Below are positions 20,160 through 32,589 of a stretch of DNA of 64,000 nucleotides, piece by piece (position 1 is the stretch's first letter; every line of letters begins with the position of its first letter). The position numbers and the translations under genes were made by a program. Origin of the DNA: Sabellastarte sp. h YS-2021 (Eukaryota > Annelida > Polychaeta > Sabellida > Sabellidae); NCBI GenBank assembly GCA_964017235.1, contig OZ024931.1, positions 139,874,033 to 139,938,032 of the forward strand, given 5' to 3'. The notes below the pieces were generated by a model that did not search any database, had not been told where the DNA came from, and worked only from the letters and a program-made list of their open reading frames with translations.

Positions 20160-20800
20160 CATTCAACAGATTATAGGATTAAAAACCTTTTAAAATTTTC
20201 AAACTCGTGGAAAATTTAAAAGCCCAAGCCCAACTAGAGGGTATGAGGAATGACTGAAGCAAATGTGGTAGGAATGACAGAGGGAGCCAGGGAAGCATTC
20301 TGAAGATAGGTCCATACTGCCGAGCTTCTCCAAAGTCCATGAGCCATGATGTGTTGCAGCTGAACATTATTGTCATAAGCTAAGGTGGCTCCGGATCTTC
20401 TAAAGGTATGAAAGCCATGGCACAGGGAGGGGATACCCAAGTGATCCAGAATCTTCCTAAGGGCATCTCTAATTGTAGTATCGATTATTGGGAAGTAAGG
20501 AGGGTGGGGATGGACGAATAGGGGTGAGGAAGGAGGTAGGGGCCGGGATGCCAGTAATTTTTTAAGAGCCAACACTGGACATAATTTAAGTTGACCAATG
20601 AGGGTACTTGGACAAAATGATGAGCAGTGCTCTGTTGCAAGGTCTTGGTCCACTTCAAGAGGACATGAGCTCCAGGGTCCGCAAAAATTATGTCCTGCCT
20701 AAGGAAATGTTTATTATTGTCAAATTTGTATCTGGAATGGGGAGCAATGTTGGACATTGATAACAAGGTTTTCCATTTCACAACAGCACTTTTCCTGCAT
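20160..20800 (-). mobile_element. Fossil YR recombinase fragment (Ngaro/PAT-like)
   Basis: The minus strand encodes the catalytic half of a YR recombinase: MSNIAPHSRYKF, LLKWTKTLQQS, a CPVLALKKLLASRP block, and FHTFRRSGATLAYDNN with HGLWRSSAVWTYLQNAS. Order and spacing match the recombinases at 44 and 51 kb. The closest relative in the window is the 55.6-kb copy (HGLWRGSAV). The sequence just after it (TTTTATTTACATGTTAGT) recurs after that copy too, so the two belong to one subfamily. Only this part is left; it is old. Confidence 0.8.
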
Positions 20801-20819
20801 TAAATGAATGATATATGTC

Positions 20820-20985
20820 ACCAATAGTATAGTTTGAATAAAAAAGAATGGTCACATGACACAGAAAAAACACTGTGGTTATTTGATAATCTTGGACTTA
20901 GCTAAGTCACCCTTTGTGAATATGGTTTTAAGACAAAACTTAGCTGGCTAAGTCTAAGACCCTTCATGAATACCAGCCCAGATAT
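20820..20985. mobile_element. Partial Harbinger-like MITE
   Basis: CACTGTGGTTATTTGATAAT...GACTTAGCTAAGTCACCCTTT and the end GGTATTCATGAAGGGTCTTAGACT (read from the right) match the right part of the element at 21850-22308. The left end is missing. Confidence 0.5.
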
Positions 20986-21849
20986 CCTTGTACGCAATCA
21001 TCTTTCTTTTTCTTCGATAAGGTTTTGTCCAATATACAATTACAACACATTTTAAAATAATCCCCACGAATCGATCCCAAGACCTAAGTAATGACAGATG
21101 TGGAGAAATTAAAATTTATTAAACTAACATGTTAGAACCCACCAAACAACTGCACTTCGGCCCAGCACTAAAACATGTTATGCTAAGATCAGTTACACTT
21201 AAGCAAATGACCAGTTCTGGTGCCACATCCCACTTCAGATACCTACTAACACATTTGAAGAATTCAGTCCAAATCACACTCTATTCACACAGGATGAAGG
21301 CCAAATCTCTCTTCACACTGCAAAACGTAAACATGCGTTTAACCAAAATTAATATACTATACCCATACTACAATGCACTAATACTGCATAGCAAACATAA
21401 ACTCTGCAATTAGCTCCCTTTACACTGAGACACTGCTTCATTTTGCTTTTCAATTATAAGATTAAACAGGTTAGGTCCTTGTATATGTCCACTCAGCAAT
21501 TACTATACAATAAGTACAGCAAGAAACCCTGCTGAAGATTACTTTTCAGTTGCCCGATCCAAATGGGTTATCTCTGAAAACTATAACCCTTTTCAAACAG
21601 AGACCTTTCAGTGTGTGATAAAGGCCCACTGGTCAAGTATCAATCATATTGAAACCCTACAGAGTCAGAAATATAGGGGCAAAGTGCTAAAAAATTAAAA
21701 TATTGCCAAATAATTAAAGAAAATAGGACGTAAAGGGGTCTATAAGGTTAGAGGGGAAGTGAATGTGACACTGACACTGTCAGAATTGTCATGTCACCTC
21801 AAATTTCCCAACTTAGTTTTCTACACTCCTGGTCACACCCACAATCCTT
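20986..21849. other. Non-coding spacer
   Basis: No gene or repeat that I can name. The 94-codon ORF at 21129-21413 has no domain and no support. Confidence 0.4.
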
Positions 21850-22308
21850 GGGTCGATTTCACAAAAGGACTAAGTCCAGACTTAGTTAATAAGTGTAGGC
21901 TTTGGCTAAGTCTACCCTAGAGTGGGCTTAACTTTTGTAAACAAAGACTTAAATATGGCCGCCATATATTTTTTCACTTCAAAATTTGAAGTGCTTGAAA
22001 ATATAGACTAAATATATAGAACACCTCCATACATTAGTCTTTGGACATAGCTATGTGATTACAAGGCTTCCCATTAAAAAACAGCATTTTTTCAAAGATA
22101 AATGAGCTAAACAAAAGATGTTACCACTAAAATATTTTGACTAGATATAAAAGATCACATGACATAGAAAATCACTGTGGTTATATGATATTCTTTGACT
22201 TAGCTAAGTCACCCTTTTGGAAATTCATTTAATTCTATGACTTATTAAAGATAAAAAGCCAAGATTTAAGTCCAGGTAAAGTCTGAGACCCTTTGTGAAA
22301 CCGGCCCC
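21850..22308. mobile_element. MITE with Harbinger-like inverted ends
   Basis: The left end GGGTCGATTTCACAAAAGGA and the complement of the right end GGGGCCGGTTTCACAAAGGG match over about 20 bases. The subterminal AAGTC/GACTTAG words are in opposite orientation. It is 459 bp long with no ORF. Ends of the form GGGxCGxTTTCACAAAG are common in PIF/Harbinger-derived MITEs. A target duplication could not be settled by eye. Confidence 0.6.
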
Positions 22309-22559
22309 ATTATTACTGCCCTTGAACGTCCCTCAACTCTCCCTATGATAATGATTTTATTCAATTAGCACACTGAGTTCCTCTCTGTGGGGAAGATACT
22401 GTGCTTGCAAAGCAGTACATTAGATTACATTATAGAACCAAGGACTAAGTTCAACAAATTGAGTCTGTACGAGAGGGACATTAAAGGCAAAGCAAAAGTG
22501 GCCAAAGATCACATAAAACAATGAAATGGATGAGAAAGAATGTCCATATTAAGAGAAAG
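22309..22559. other. Non-coding spacer between MITE and YR fossil
   Basis: Short AT-rich spacer without recognisable content. Confidence 0.4.
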
Positions 22560-24600
22560 AAGCTTTTTCTTTAAAAGGACATAGCTTTAAGCTGTAAAAT
22601 GGGAGATTTACTGACAGGGTTACTGAAAAGTGCTACTTAGGATAGGACGGGGCCAGGATATACATTGATCTAAAATCCTGAAGTGGACATAAAGGGTCTG
22701 CCCCTAAAAGTGGCAACTAAATAGTATAAATTAGGACGCAGATTGTAGAGTTTCCGACCACTTCATTATGATGAAGGCTCCATCGACATCCAAAAGCACA
22801 CATCCCTACACAGATGTCTTGATTTTCCAAATAAGTTGGAGGAGGAAAGATGGAGATCATTGATACACAAAAAATGCAAATAGGCATTTGGAAATAGGGC
22901 CTAGGGGATAAAAGTCACATTTTGGAATACTAGTGGTCAATATATGGATATCAAGAACTCCCGTGAGACTAGGGACAATCCTAACATTGACTTGTATGGG
23001 TTTTAACATTATCTTGGTTTTTTGATGCTCCAAACCGTGAAGTGAGATGTTATTGTGCCATTGAAATTTTGCTCGAATAGCAGATACATGAGTAATTATG
23101 GAAGAAGATGAATTAAAAAATTCAATAAACAAAACAATGTGATTCACTTGCACTCCCCATAGGAGGCAATGTTTAAATTGTTCAAATTCAAGGACACAAT
23201 GGTGTGATACATGGAGGTTAAAGCTTTACAGTTTTTGATGTGTTACCACCCTTTAAATACTGATTGGCCATGGTGAACTGAAGGCAGTCACAAGGTGGAA
23301 GGCCTACAAAATAAAAGTACAAAATAGTTATCCAGGCAACTTGACTAAAGACCAGGTTAAATGGTCTTGCTTGAAAGCAGTATCTGGTCTGAAATCTCGC
23401 ACCACCTATAATTTGGAACCAATATCTTAAGCTTGCCTTATTGTCTGGATACTGATGCCATCAGAGGAGGTCAACTACTTTGTTTGCCACAGGAAGGACA
23501 TGAATAGCTATTAATTGTTTTTATTTGATGAGGGAAAAGAGGCCAAAAAGTTCTAGCAATCAGATCCAAAATGGTGGCCCTAAGGAAAATGTAAGCTCAA
23601 AACTCAGCCTGTCCGTTAACTGAATGCAAGGCCCCAGATAATTGTAATTACCACTACTTGCAATATACTTATGTAAACCCACGGGATTCAAAGAGTAATA
23701 CCTGTCTAAATCTCAGAAGGGGAATCATGTGATTAAGCCCAATTAGACTTTAAACTGGTTAGATGTATCAACCCAACTTCAATCCTTTCCTGTATAAGAC
23801 ACCTTTGGAGATCTACGCATTGGTATTTAATACAAGAGAAATCAAGATGTCTGACTTTGGCTGGGCTCCGGCCAATCTTAGCATGGCTTGTTCCATGTCA
23901 AATTTGAGATGTATAGCATCGCGTATGTGACCACAAAAAGGTACCTTGACATCCAACACTAGACTCAAGACCTTACAGTCACCATTCTGCCTGGCAAGAC
24001 TAGTTGACTCAGGCTGCCCAGATGAAAGATGCCCAGATAGATGAAAATGATCACCTGTATACTTTAATCAACTTTCCAAAACATAGACTGACACAAATAT
24101 TTTCATTCACACCCAAAACTATCGAAAAATGTCAGAATCCTGGTAGAAACAAGGTGTTCACACAAACTTAAGCAAAAATTCACAAAATACACGTGCATGT
24201 GGCTTCAATGAAACTAACAAAGTTTTTTTAATGTCATTCCATTCATTTCAACACAATAAATAAAGTACAGACAATATTTTATACTTTAACTGACCATGTG
24301 GCCTGAGGACATTTTAACCATTATTGACCAATTCAAGATTCACCAAAGCCATTGTTTCCACTGGGGGGTGAAAGTCAAGGGTTTCCCTTGCCCAAAGTGT
24401 CAGGATGTGTTGTTGATGGGATGGAAAAACATTACTGGACAGATTTCTGACAGAAAACCACAGCAACTGTAAAGCCATTTCTAACTTTTCTACTCCATGT
24501 GGGGGAGTCCAACGAACACCCCAAGTGGTGGGAAACAAGTGTGCTTCCCAGTAAGCTGCCACGTCACATTGTTTTTATGTATGATGCAAAAACTCACTCA
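22560..24600 (-). mobile_element. Fossil Ngaro/PAT-like YR retrotransposon (gag to recombinase)
   Basis: Weak but ordered matches run on the minus strand. A gag block (24560-24310) has WFSVRNLSSNVFPS then HILTLWARE, aligning with GFVKNIIDE...MLHYLGDLM of the 47-kb copy. An RNase H tail lies near 23500-23400 (VANKVVDLL). The recombinase N-terminal half (23153-22857) reads HVSAIRAKFQW ... PLGPISKCLFAFF, aligning with NVSAIKANF ... PFGPVYAAIFLI. A catalytic piece (MKWSETLQSAS) follows near 22740. It is badly decayed, with many breaks, and is among the oldest copies here. Confidence 0.6.
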
Positions 24601-26912
24601 AAGTATCACTCTTATGTCTTTTATTCCAGCTCATTTTAAATTTTGTCTTTTAGTCTAAAATACTATTACGAAATCTTTCACAATATCGTATTGGTAATAC
24701 TGCATAATTTCATATGAATTATGATGAGATTCTGTAATAACACACCGATATAAACTATTTTAAATCTTTTTCCATAATGTACTCTTTTGTATACATTTGT
24801 TGCGGGTGTTTATGGTAAAACATAGTATTTTAATAATATCTATTAATATCTGATAGTTTATGAAATAACTTTTGACAAGGGGTGTTGTTACAGTAACCAG
24901 TATACTTGGATCACACTTCATTTAGTTGCGTTTCAGGCCTGCTCCCCTCAGCAATTGTTGCAACTTGTTATGTATTTCCTTAATAATTTATTTATAACTT
25001 TTCCTTCTCATGTATTACTGACTGGTTTAATAAAGTTTTATAGTATTTAGAAAATCTTTTATGTTGTCAGAAACTTATCACTATGTTACAAGATAGTGTG
25101 CAAATGACATTATTAGTAAATTTCTGAAATTAAATTACTTGGCCAAGTAACTTAGCAGGGGTGCCCAGTAGGGTGTTGATCTTCAGAGTGTTGGGCCTAG
25201 GATTCAAAGGTCTGAAGATGACGTCACCTTTTCCTATTCCAGTAATTATTCGTCAATACAGAAAAATAATCATTCAATCTTTTTCTAGGTCTCTTGACAA
25301 GTTCAAACCTACACGCAACTATCATTTGGTATGAACGAATGATTGGTTCTATGTGCAACTTTAGCTCAAAGTGATCATGAGGCCCAAATTCTAATTGTAT
25401 CCTTTGGTTCAAATCTGGAGTTGTTGTTGTTTTTGGATGTGTTTTCTGCTTAACTTTGCCTGGGCCTAGTGACTGACATATAGGTACCCTTTTTATTTGC
25501 CTCAATCTCAAATGGGGCTACACTACAAAAGGAATCCTTTTATCATGAGAATAGACAATATATATATATATGTGTGTTAAGCCTTTTTGTCTTGTGACTG
25601 ATTCTTTATGATTCTATATATATTTGGAAACTTAATCCCCTAAATATTGTTAATTGACATATGTTGTGTGTTCTGGGATGGGCTGTTGTAAGTGTATGAC
25701 TTGCAGGTGGATGATAATGAAGAATTAGGGGTTTTAACAGTCATGCCTTTCTTCTGGAGTTTATTTATGTCATCTATAACAATTTCATTTTTGTCAAACT
25801 AACGTAATTGGAATAACGTTATTGATTATGTGATAGCTATAAACGATATTTGATTGTATGGTTCAAGGACCAAAGCTTTGTATTCTATTCCGAAATCCCT
25901 TATCTCAAACAGCAGAATAACTTGTATACCATCACTTGATTTAAAGGAAATTTAATAAAACTGTAACATCGATCAATTTGTCAGAACAATGCAAGTTCTG
26001 TAATAAGGTTCACAGCATTTGAATTTTGTCTTTAGGTTGGGTATAGGGTTGCAATAAAGATAAAAAAGGTTTTGTTCTCAGTTTTGTCAGACACATATTA
26101 CAACTTCTAAACAAGTATAATGTGTTGTAAGAATTGTAACAATATGTAAGTAAATATCAGATGGCGATGTTTACTCTTTCATCAATTTTTACATATGATT
26201 TTCATTATTTGCCACAACATAAACAATAAAATTTATACTTTTTCAGCGGTATAACCCCTGCCTGCGCATTGGTATGATTGTGAGCATACCCACTGTATTC
26301 TTGTTATAAGATCTTCACTTATATTTTGGCCCTAATAAGAACAAAACACCATTTCAAGAATAACGCATCATTCAGCATCTTTTAACAAAAATCAGCCTTT
26401 TTGATGCAGCAGACACTCACATACAGAAGTTTGTTACAACTGTAAATCGCACCTGGGAGGATATTTGTGTATTGTGTTATGTAATTCTATTTGACTCATA
26501 TCTGATATTTTCCTGATATAAAAACAAATTATCGTTGATAAAATATAACTAAATAAAATCTTTGTTCTAATTCCAACACTGAAACGTGGTCTTGAATGTT
26601 TTCCAGTATGTGTTTTGTGAGTTACAAGTCAAAGTGTAACTAAGAAAGTCATCACTGAAGCAACTTAGATAATTTGATTATTTGACCTCTTTAAACTTTG
26701 TCGATCCTCATTTAGAGCTATATAGCTTCACTTAAAGTTAGTAGATTAATGGACAACTTTGGATATACATAGTTGGCTGAAGTGTACACTTTCCTTTTCA
26801 AAATATTGTCACTATTTATTTACGCTAAAATATATAATTTTTTGCTAATTTTCTGCAAAAAATAGTGAAGCATGAGTATTTCATTTCTAAAAAGGGAAAC
26901 ATTTTATGTGCT
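24601..26912. other. Non-coding, no gene recognised
   Basis: AT-rich sequence with a short AT run at about 25558-25571. The 95-codon minus ORF at 25224-25511 resembles nothing I know. Confidence 0.4.
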
Positions 26913-27459
26913 ATTCACACTATAGGTGGTCGTCCAGCAGTTAGAAGTTTTTCTGGTCAGCGGAACCGTCTCCCAGGTGACCCCATTTCATCCGAGTTGT
27001 TCCCACTACAGGTGAATGCCCAATATTGAACACAGTGTTTTAACCATCAATGACAGTCAGATGACAGTACTAAAACGTTGGTCACCATAACGCAACCTCC
27101 ATTAACCTTAACTCAACTTCAGCATAACGTCTAATACCTTGTCCCCATATTACACTGATAGATGACTGAATCACAGCTTTATGTACACCAAAGACCACAC
27201 CTTCGGTCACCATAGTTAGAAATTCATGCATGCTTGCACAAAATCGTCTGACCATGCTTATAGTATCAAAATCAGTGGCAAAAATTTTAACCAATTTAAA
27301 ACTTCCGTTTAAACTCAGTAAACAGGACTCACAAGGTTGTGGAAGGTTATCCACTGACTCAAAAAGGTCACACAGGGACTTCACACGGTGATTCAAGAAC
27401 AGCAACATTTCCCCAAATGTGGCCTACCCCATGTGTGATATACCTCCTGTAGTGTGAAT
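26913..27459. mobile_element. Short TIR-bounded element, class unknown
   Basis: The ends ATTCACACTATAGGTGG (26913-26929) and CCTCCTGTAGTGTGAAT (27443-27459) form 17-bp inverted repeats with two mismatches. The base composition inside differs from the AT-rich flanks. One ORF of 108 codons fills most of the right half. The family could be a P-, Harbinger- or other TIR-type DNA transposon derivative. No clear target duplication was found. Confidence 0.55.
27082..27408 (-). CDS. Hypothetical protein inside a short TIR element
   Basis: The ORF encodes 108 residues (MLLFLNHRVKSLCDLFES ... VELRLMEVALW). It starts about 35 bases inside the right inverted repeat and stops within the element. The upstream in-frame codon string meets a stop before the TIR, so this start is the only plausible one. 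It contains LPQPCESCLLS and FDTISMVRRFCASMHEFL, looks helical and is not low complexity. I do not recognise a domain. It could be a remnant exon of a transposase, a captured host exon, or chance. Confidence 0.3.
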   Translation of the reverse strand: MLLFLNHRVKSLCDLFESVDNLPQPCESCLLSLNGSFKLVKIFATDFDTISMVRRFCASMHEFLTMVTEGVVFGVHKAVIQSSISVIWGQGIRRYAEVELRLMEVALW

Positions 27460-28570
27460 GGGATATTAAGATTTATGTCATAGCGGTAGTTTATGTAGAA
27501 CACACCTTTTGTCAACCCTACTAACAGTCAATAACACAGACGCTGAGACAAATTAGATTATATACTGACATACTGATATAATATGATATTTCTTCATTCC
27601 CCTTTCTCCCATCTTATAACATCTTCCCCATGTCTTTGATCTGGGCTACAGATGTTTGTACAATGCCAGATGACACACACGTTCAAGTTCTCCAAGAGAG
27701 CACAGGTAATAAGTTTATGAAAGGACTTACCCAAGATATGACTTAATTAGGCTTATCTTGTCTGTATATGTATTCAAAACTTATTTAAACGAAGAATTGT
27801 AATAATACATTGAATAAATATTGCATTTGCTCACCTTTACACATATCTTAAGTGGGGATGTTTATCTCTAGCACTATCAGCATCTTAGGCCACTTGTGTA
27901 CTGTTTTGACTATTACTTGACAACAAGAAACAGGTGACAATATTCAAAGTCTATCATTTTTAAAAGTAATCATCTTAACTTCATGTAACTTTTCAAGAAA
28001 CTAGTTGAGTTAGTCAATTACCATAAACAAAGCAAATATATGCCTCTTTATTGCCAAAAGTAGCTGGTTTTGTTATTTTTTTTCTTGTCACTGACAACGA
28101 TATTTTTATTTCCTGATCTTTGGAAGCATGCTCAATAAAAGTTACAATATTATTTTTGAACTTAATCTACAATTGTTGATTCAAATCTAGACATTTGCAT
28201 TCAGTATGTGCATTTACACCTGACTACATATTTTCTACTGTACTCTTCGATGATATGGAGTACCTACTCGCAGGATGAACACTCTTAGAAGATTTAACAT
28301 ACATTTTTCAATTCATTATTATCATGAAACTAATCGTGAACAATGTTGCCATGTTCAAGCAGGTATATCAAAGAGTAGACGGAAATTTGACAGTTATTGC
28401 AGAATGTTATCTGTTATCAAGTTCACAAACATGAGGGAAAAGGGGGATGACTCAGTGCTCTGTGTAAATTAATCGTGTTAGCAAAACGTGAATTGAAAAT
28501 CAATAATTAATCATTACAATCAAATTCCAATCAGTCGAAAAAAAGCTAAATTCGGTTTTAGAACCAACTA
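27460..28570. other. Non-coding, no gene recognised
   Basis: AT-rich spacer without repeats that I can place. The 65-codon ORF at 28275 lacks support. Confidence 0.4.
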
Positions 28571-29127
28571 CCCAGTAAACATTTTTGGGTTTTGCAAATG
28601 TTTGAAAGGAAACGTTTGGCAAAGGTTAAAAAATGATTGGCATGAAAACCATTTGTAATGGAATGTTTTAAAAACATTTTATGAAAACCTTTTATTAAAC
28701 GTTTAACGATAAATGCTAGAAACACGGTATAAATGAACATAAAATAATGTCTGAATAATAATGGGGTCAGAGGTCAAATTCAATATCTTTGTATGGTTGC
28801 TCACTATTGAAAATATTTTTATGTCTAAAATTGTAAGATAGGGGCTTAGATATTGCGCCCCCATTGAATTCATACTTTTAGGGATTGCATGTGGGGCAAT
28901 TTTTGACAAAGTCCTCTAAAATCCCCTATCATTGCTCACCACCATCTTTGTTTGGACATGCAGATCTATGAAGGTGAAGGTTTAAAATTATAGGTTTAAA
29001 AACGTTTTTGATAGAATGTTTTTAAAACATTTGACAAGCAATGTTTTTTTTAAACATTTTATGTGTACTGTTTATCAAACATATCATGATTTAAACCATT
29101 AAAAAAACATTTCTAATGTTTACTGGG
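28571..29127. mobile_element. MITE with CCCAGTAAACATT ends and possible TA target duplication
   Basis: CCCAGTAAACATT (28571) is matched by AATGTTTACTGGG ending at 29127, and both sides are flanked by TA, as Tc1/mariner-type insertions would leave. The interior is full of AAACGTTT/AAAACATTT-type words. The middle (TTAGGGATTGCATGTGGGG ... CACCATCTTTGTTTGGACATG) matches 60827-60950 in reverse. No ORF of substance is present. Confidence 0.65.
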
Positions 29128-30429
29128 TAAATCTGTAGGCTTTAGAGAATGGAGCTTTCAGTGGTATCCGGTGACAGATTTGATTGACATCTCACAGACA
29201 AATGAAATCTTACAGGAAATCCAATGAAAATGAGGCTTGATAAACAAACAGCCATATTGTTTCCTGGAAACACTTGTTTACACACTGATAGCCTCTAAAA
29301 TATTTAATTATTTTATGTTGCATTATTAAAAAATAACTTGTCTGGAGTTGTTACATGCATATTTTTTCATACTCTTTTTTACTGAAATGCAGTGTGATGC
29401 AATATATACCACCACAAATTAATATTTCTATTTTTGCCACTTTGCTTTTTACTTCCTGGTTTTGACCATTTGTCTGTGGTCCTGTTTAACACCAAAATAA
29501 AAGTAAATAATTTTAATGTCAGTATGTCTATATCATACATAAATGTTTATAATAATATAAATATTTATTGTCAAGAGTTTATTTTTAAATTACATTCTCC
29601 CTTTTAAGTTTTGTTCATTTTGTTGAAAATTCACGGTGATTTGCTGCCTTTTTCAAATGGCTATTTTTGTCAGAACATATTCGAATGTATAATATGTGGG
29701 TGGAGCTTAGGGAAGCTCATCCATGTTTTCTCTAACATTAACCATATACTGTAAACTTTCTTAGAAAGAGGAAAATTTACAAATTATTGTTTTCAACTCA
29801 CTCAATTAATTTTTCAATGTGACGATGTAATATCTCCTGGTCAACCAGACAGTTGCAATACACATTGTTGAACTCTTAGTTATTTTTCGTCCTAACTTTA
29901 TCAGTATTGGCCTACAATCTCACATTTCTGTAGAAACAGTCTGAGTGTCACAACTTTACAATTACTGGGCACATGCTATTTTTGTAACGTCGTCTTATTT
30001 CCTGTCATGTATACAATGGAGTGGATTTTACAGTAACTTAGTGTATGCAGTTGATGGTAACTGTACTTTTACCGTCTAAATAAGCTACATGTTTTATTTT
30101 AAGAAAATAATTTTGAATTATGTTGTATTTACAATGGATGCAACTGAGTTGTGAAAACAAATTTAATTTACATTTAATTGCTATCCAAAAATGACTAATT
30201 GGAACATCTGAAAAACACAAATACCGCTTTTTTTAAAATAAAGCTTGTTCCGTCACTGGTAATTTTCTCAATTTTTTCCGAGTCAACATATCTGTAGGTA
30301 CCAGTTTTCCAACTATTTTCATGAATTTAGTATTAAAATTGTGAATTATTTTTATTATACAATAACACTTTTATTATCTAAACATGGAATGAGCAAGATT
30401 CTATTTGCTTAATAAGAGAGTGGGTCATG
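29128..30429. other. Non-coding, no gene recognised
   Basis: AT-rich spacer with no coding or repeat signal that I can identify. Confidence 0.4.
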
Positions 30430-30510
30430 GTCATACAACAGATTTGAACCCACAACATCAGAGGTGACAGCAAAATTATAAGATGCTAACCTTATCAACC
30501 TACAAGGACA
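30430..30510 (-). repeat. tRNA-like SINE head
   Basis: On the minus strand GGTTGATAAGGTTAGCA (A-box-like, about 30484-30500) is followed about 40 bases on by GGGTTCAAATC (B box, 30441-30451). That is the spacing of a Pol III internal promoter. The fold does not close as a working tRNA, so this is a tRNA-derived SINE head or relic. Confidence 0.5.
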
Positions 30511-30679
30511 CCAAAATATTTGAGGGATAGTGGAAAATAGTTCATAAAATATTTGTATAATAGGAGGGTTACTTTGCATTTTCTATAAAAGTTAATTCTA
30601 TTAAAAATTTAATATAAACCTTGGCCACGTAGCTCCACTGTTTTGATATTTTGGCTGTGTTACAATTCAATCCCATTAA

Positions 30680-31691
30680 ACATTAAAAATATTGACTTAT
30701 TGACTCAATGACTTATTGAATCCATCTATACCCGATAATTTGTTATTTTTTATTGATTGATGATAGTTTTGCTATTGTCAATTTTCCTTCCAATTCAGCC
30801 AACTGGTCATTTGTCAGTTTTGCTTGGGACACGAGAGTGATTTTTGAGAAGCTTTTGACTATATGTAATAATTGTTTTTGATCTGAGAGAGTCATACCGC
30901 AATCTATATTCACTTGTTTTATCGTCTTTTTTTCTTCATAGTTTGTGCATTCTAAAGACAATAGGCATTTCTAAGGGTTTTCACCCTGGTTTAGGCAATC
31001 TACCCTTGTTCTTGTTATGATGCGCTTTAATTGAGGTTTCCATAATGCTTCTAGTTTTTCCTTCTCATCTGATATTTTGCTTACATTCTCGACACTATTT
31101 CGACTTCAAGGATTTCAATTTTAGCATTATTTTCTTCTAGATGGCGTATTTTATAGTTTCGCCCCTCAATTGTTCCAAGATATTATCAGGACAAAGGCAG
31201 TCAGATGTATATTTTCTTTAGAGAGGTCAGAAATTTTTTGATGCTGTATACTTTAGCTGCATAGTTAATTATCTCCTTGTCAATTGTTTTGTTAATTAGA
31301 GTTAACTAGTCTGGGTCTTTTAAGAGTGAACAATTTCATTTTCAAACACCTTTCGCTCTTATAAAATTGTTTAATTTTATGTTCAACTCTTTAAAGGAAT
31401 GGTCTGACCAATAGCCAGGTTTGATATTACATTCCGTTATTAAATCTGGCATTGTATTTGAGACTATGAAATAGTCTAGTCTTGCCTGTTTAACTGGGTT
31501 TCTTTTGAACCAGGTATAGCACTTGGAAGTCTGATGCATGGTTTCAGATTACATATACTCATGGTGCCTAGAAATGCACCACAGGATAATGGATTATTAA
31601 TATGTTTATAGTTATATGTATCTATTTCTGGCTCTAAGGTTAAATTTAGATCGCCACAAGCCAAAGTCATAATGATTAGATGGATGGTCAC
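30680..31691 (-). mobile_element. L1/Tx1-like LINE ORF2 fragment
   Basis: The minus strand carries the end of the endonuclease domain (ACGDLNLTLEPEIDTYNYKH, then CYTWFKRNPVKQARLDYF and IKPGYWSDHSFKELNIKLNNF). The DYF and SDH blocks are the usual L1-type endonuclease motifs. The start of the linker and RT region follows (CLLSLECTNYEEKKTIKQV, LAELEGKLTIAKL), ending at SGIDG-like sequence near 30690. Both ends are missing, and several frame changes and stops separate the pieces. It is an old fragment. Confidence 0.75.
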
Positions 31692-31835
31692 TCAACACCA
31701 TAATTTTACTACATTAGCTAAAATGCCTTGAATGGGTTCACTCCCCACTTGTGCAACAGTTAATAAAAATTAACAGCAATTCCTCAAGTTTGTACCAACA
31801 TTTAATACCTGACTACTTTTGTTTCTATTTATTCT

Positions 31836-32116
31836 AACATACTACATTTCTTACTCAAGTTTAATTACAACCTCATCGATGCAGACTCACTCCCACTCGG
31901 CAGAGAGGACATTCTCTGATAGATGGAGCAAATCTTGAACCAGAGGCTAAGATCAGAACTCTTGTGGATTTACAAACAACTTGTTGTTTTGCAACAACTA
32001 AGGTAAACCACATTAATAATCGTAAGTTTCACTCTCCATTTAAAAAAAAATGATATAGATGAGTAATAAAACTAGTGGTTTACACTTTGCAACTACACAG
32101 AAATTGTTCACCAGTT
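31836..32116 (+). repeat. Dispersed non-coding repeat unit (family with 38510-39530)
   Basis: ATACTACATTTCTTACTCAAG ... CTTGTGGATTTACAA ... CAACTAAGGTAAACCACA ... TAGTGGTTTACACTTTGCAAC matches 38878-39140 in the same order and strand. No coding capacity. Confidence 0.55.
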
Positions 32117-32589
32117 AGAGATTTCATAGCAAAAAATAGAACTAGATACTGGGATTAATATATAAATTTAAGTCTATTATAATCTTGTAAGACAATAATT
32201 TGCATCCACAGTTTAATACGTTATATTTATTATAACACAGACCATAACTAGCACATTCGTGTGATTATTGACAAGTTAGTATTAAACTCTGACCTTGAGG
32301 CATCACAGCAACAAGGTCACTGAGGAAAGCTTAAAGAAGCTATTAACATGATAATCTGACAGTTTACAGAATGCCATGATGGTTTGACCTTGATCAGTTG
32401 CACAAACCAAGGTCACTTGTGATAACAAAAACCCTAGCCAAAGAAACCCAACAAGCTTAAAAATTACAAATGAGTTTCAAAAACCATAGCCAAAGAAACC
32501 CAACAAGCCTAAAAATTACAAAGGAGTTACATAAAGTCCCATGAGAATGTAAATGCCTGGCACTAAGCAGGTGAGGAGATGAACCACCA
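32117..32589. other. Non-coding, with a short direct duplication
   Basis: No gene. A block beginning CCATAGCCAAAGAAACCCAA and running through ACAAGCCTAAAAATTACAAA at 32484-32523 repeats 32433-32472 nearly exactly. Confidence 0.5.

Noticed and set aside
25150-25215. tRNA-like segment GGGTGCCCAGTAGGG ... GGATTCAAAGG
   Set aside because: The B-box word is off consensus and there is no supporting body or tail.
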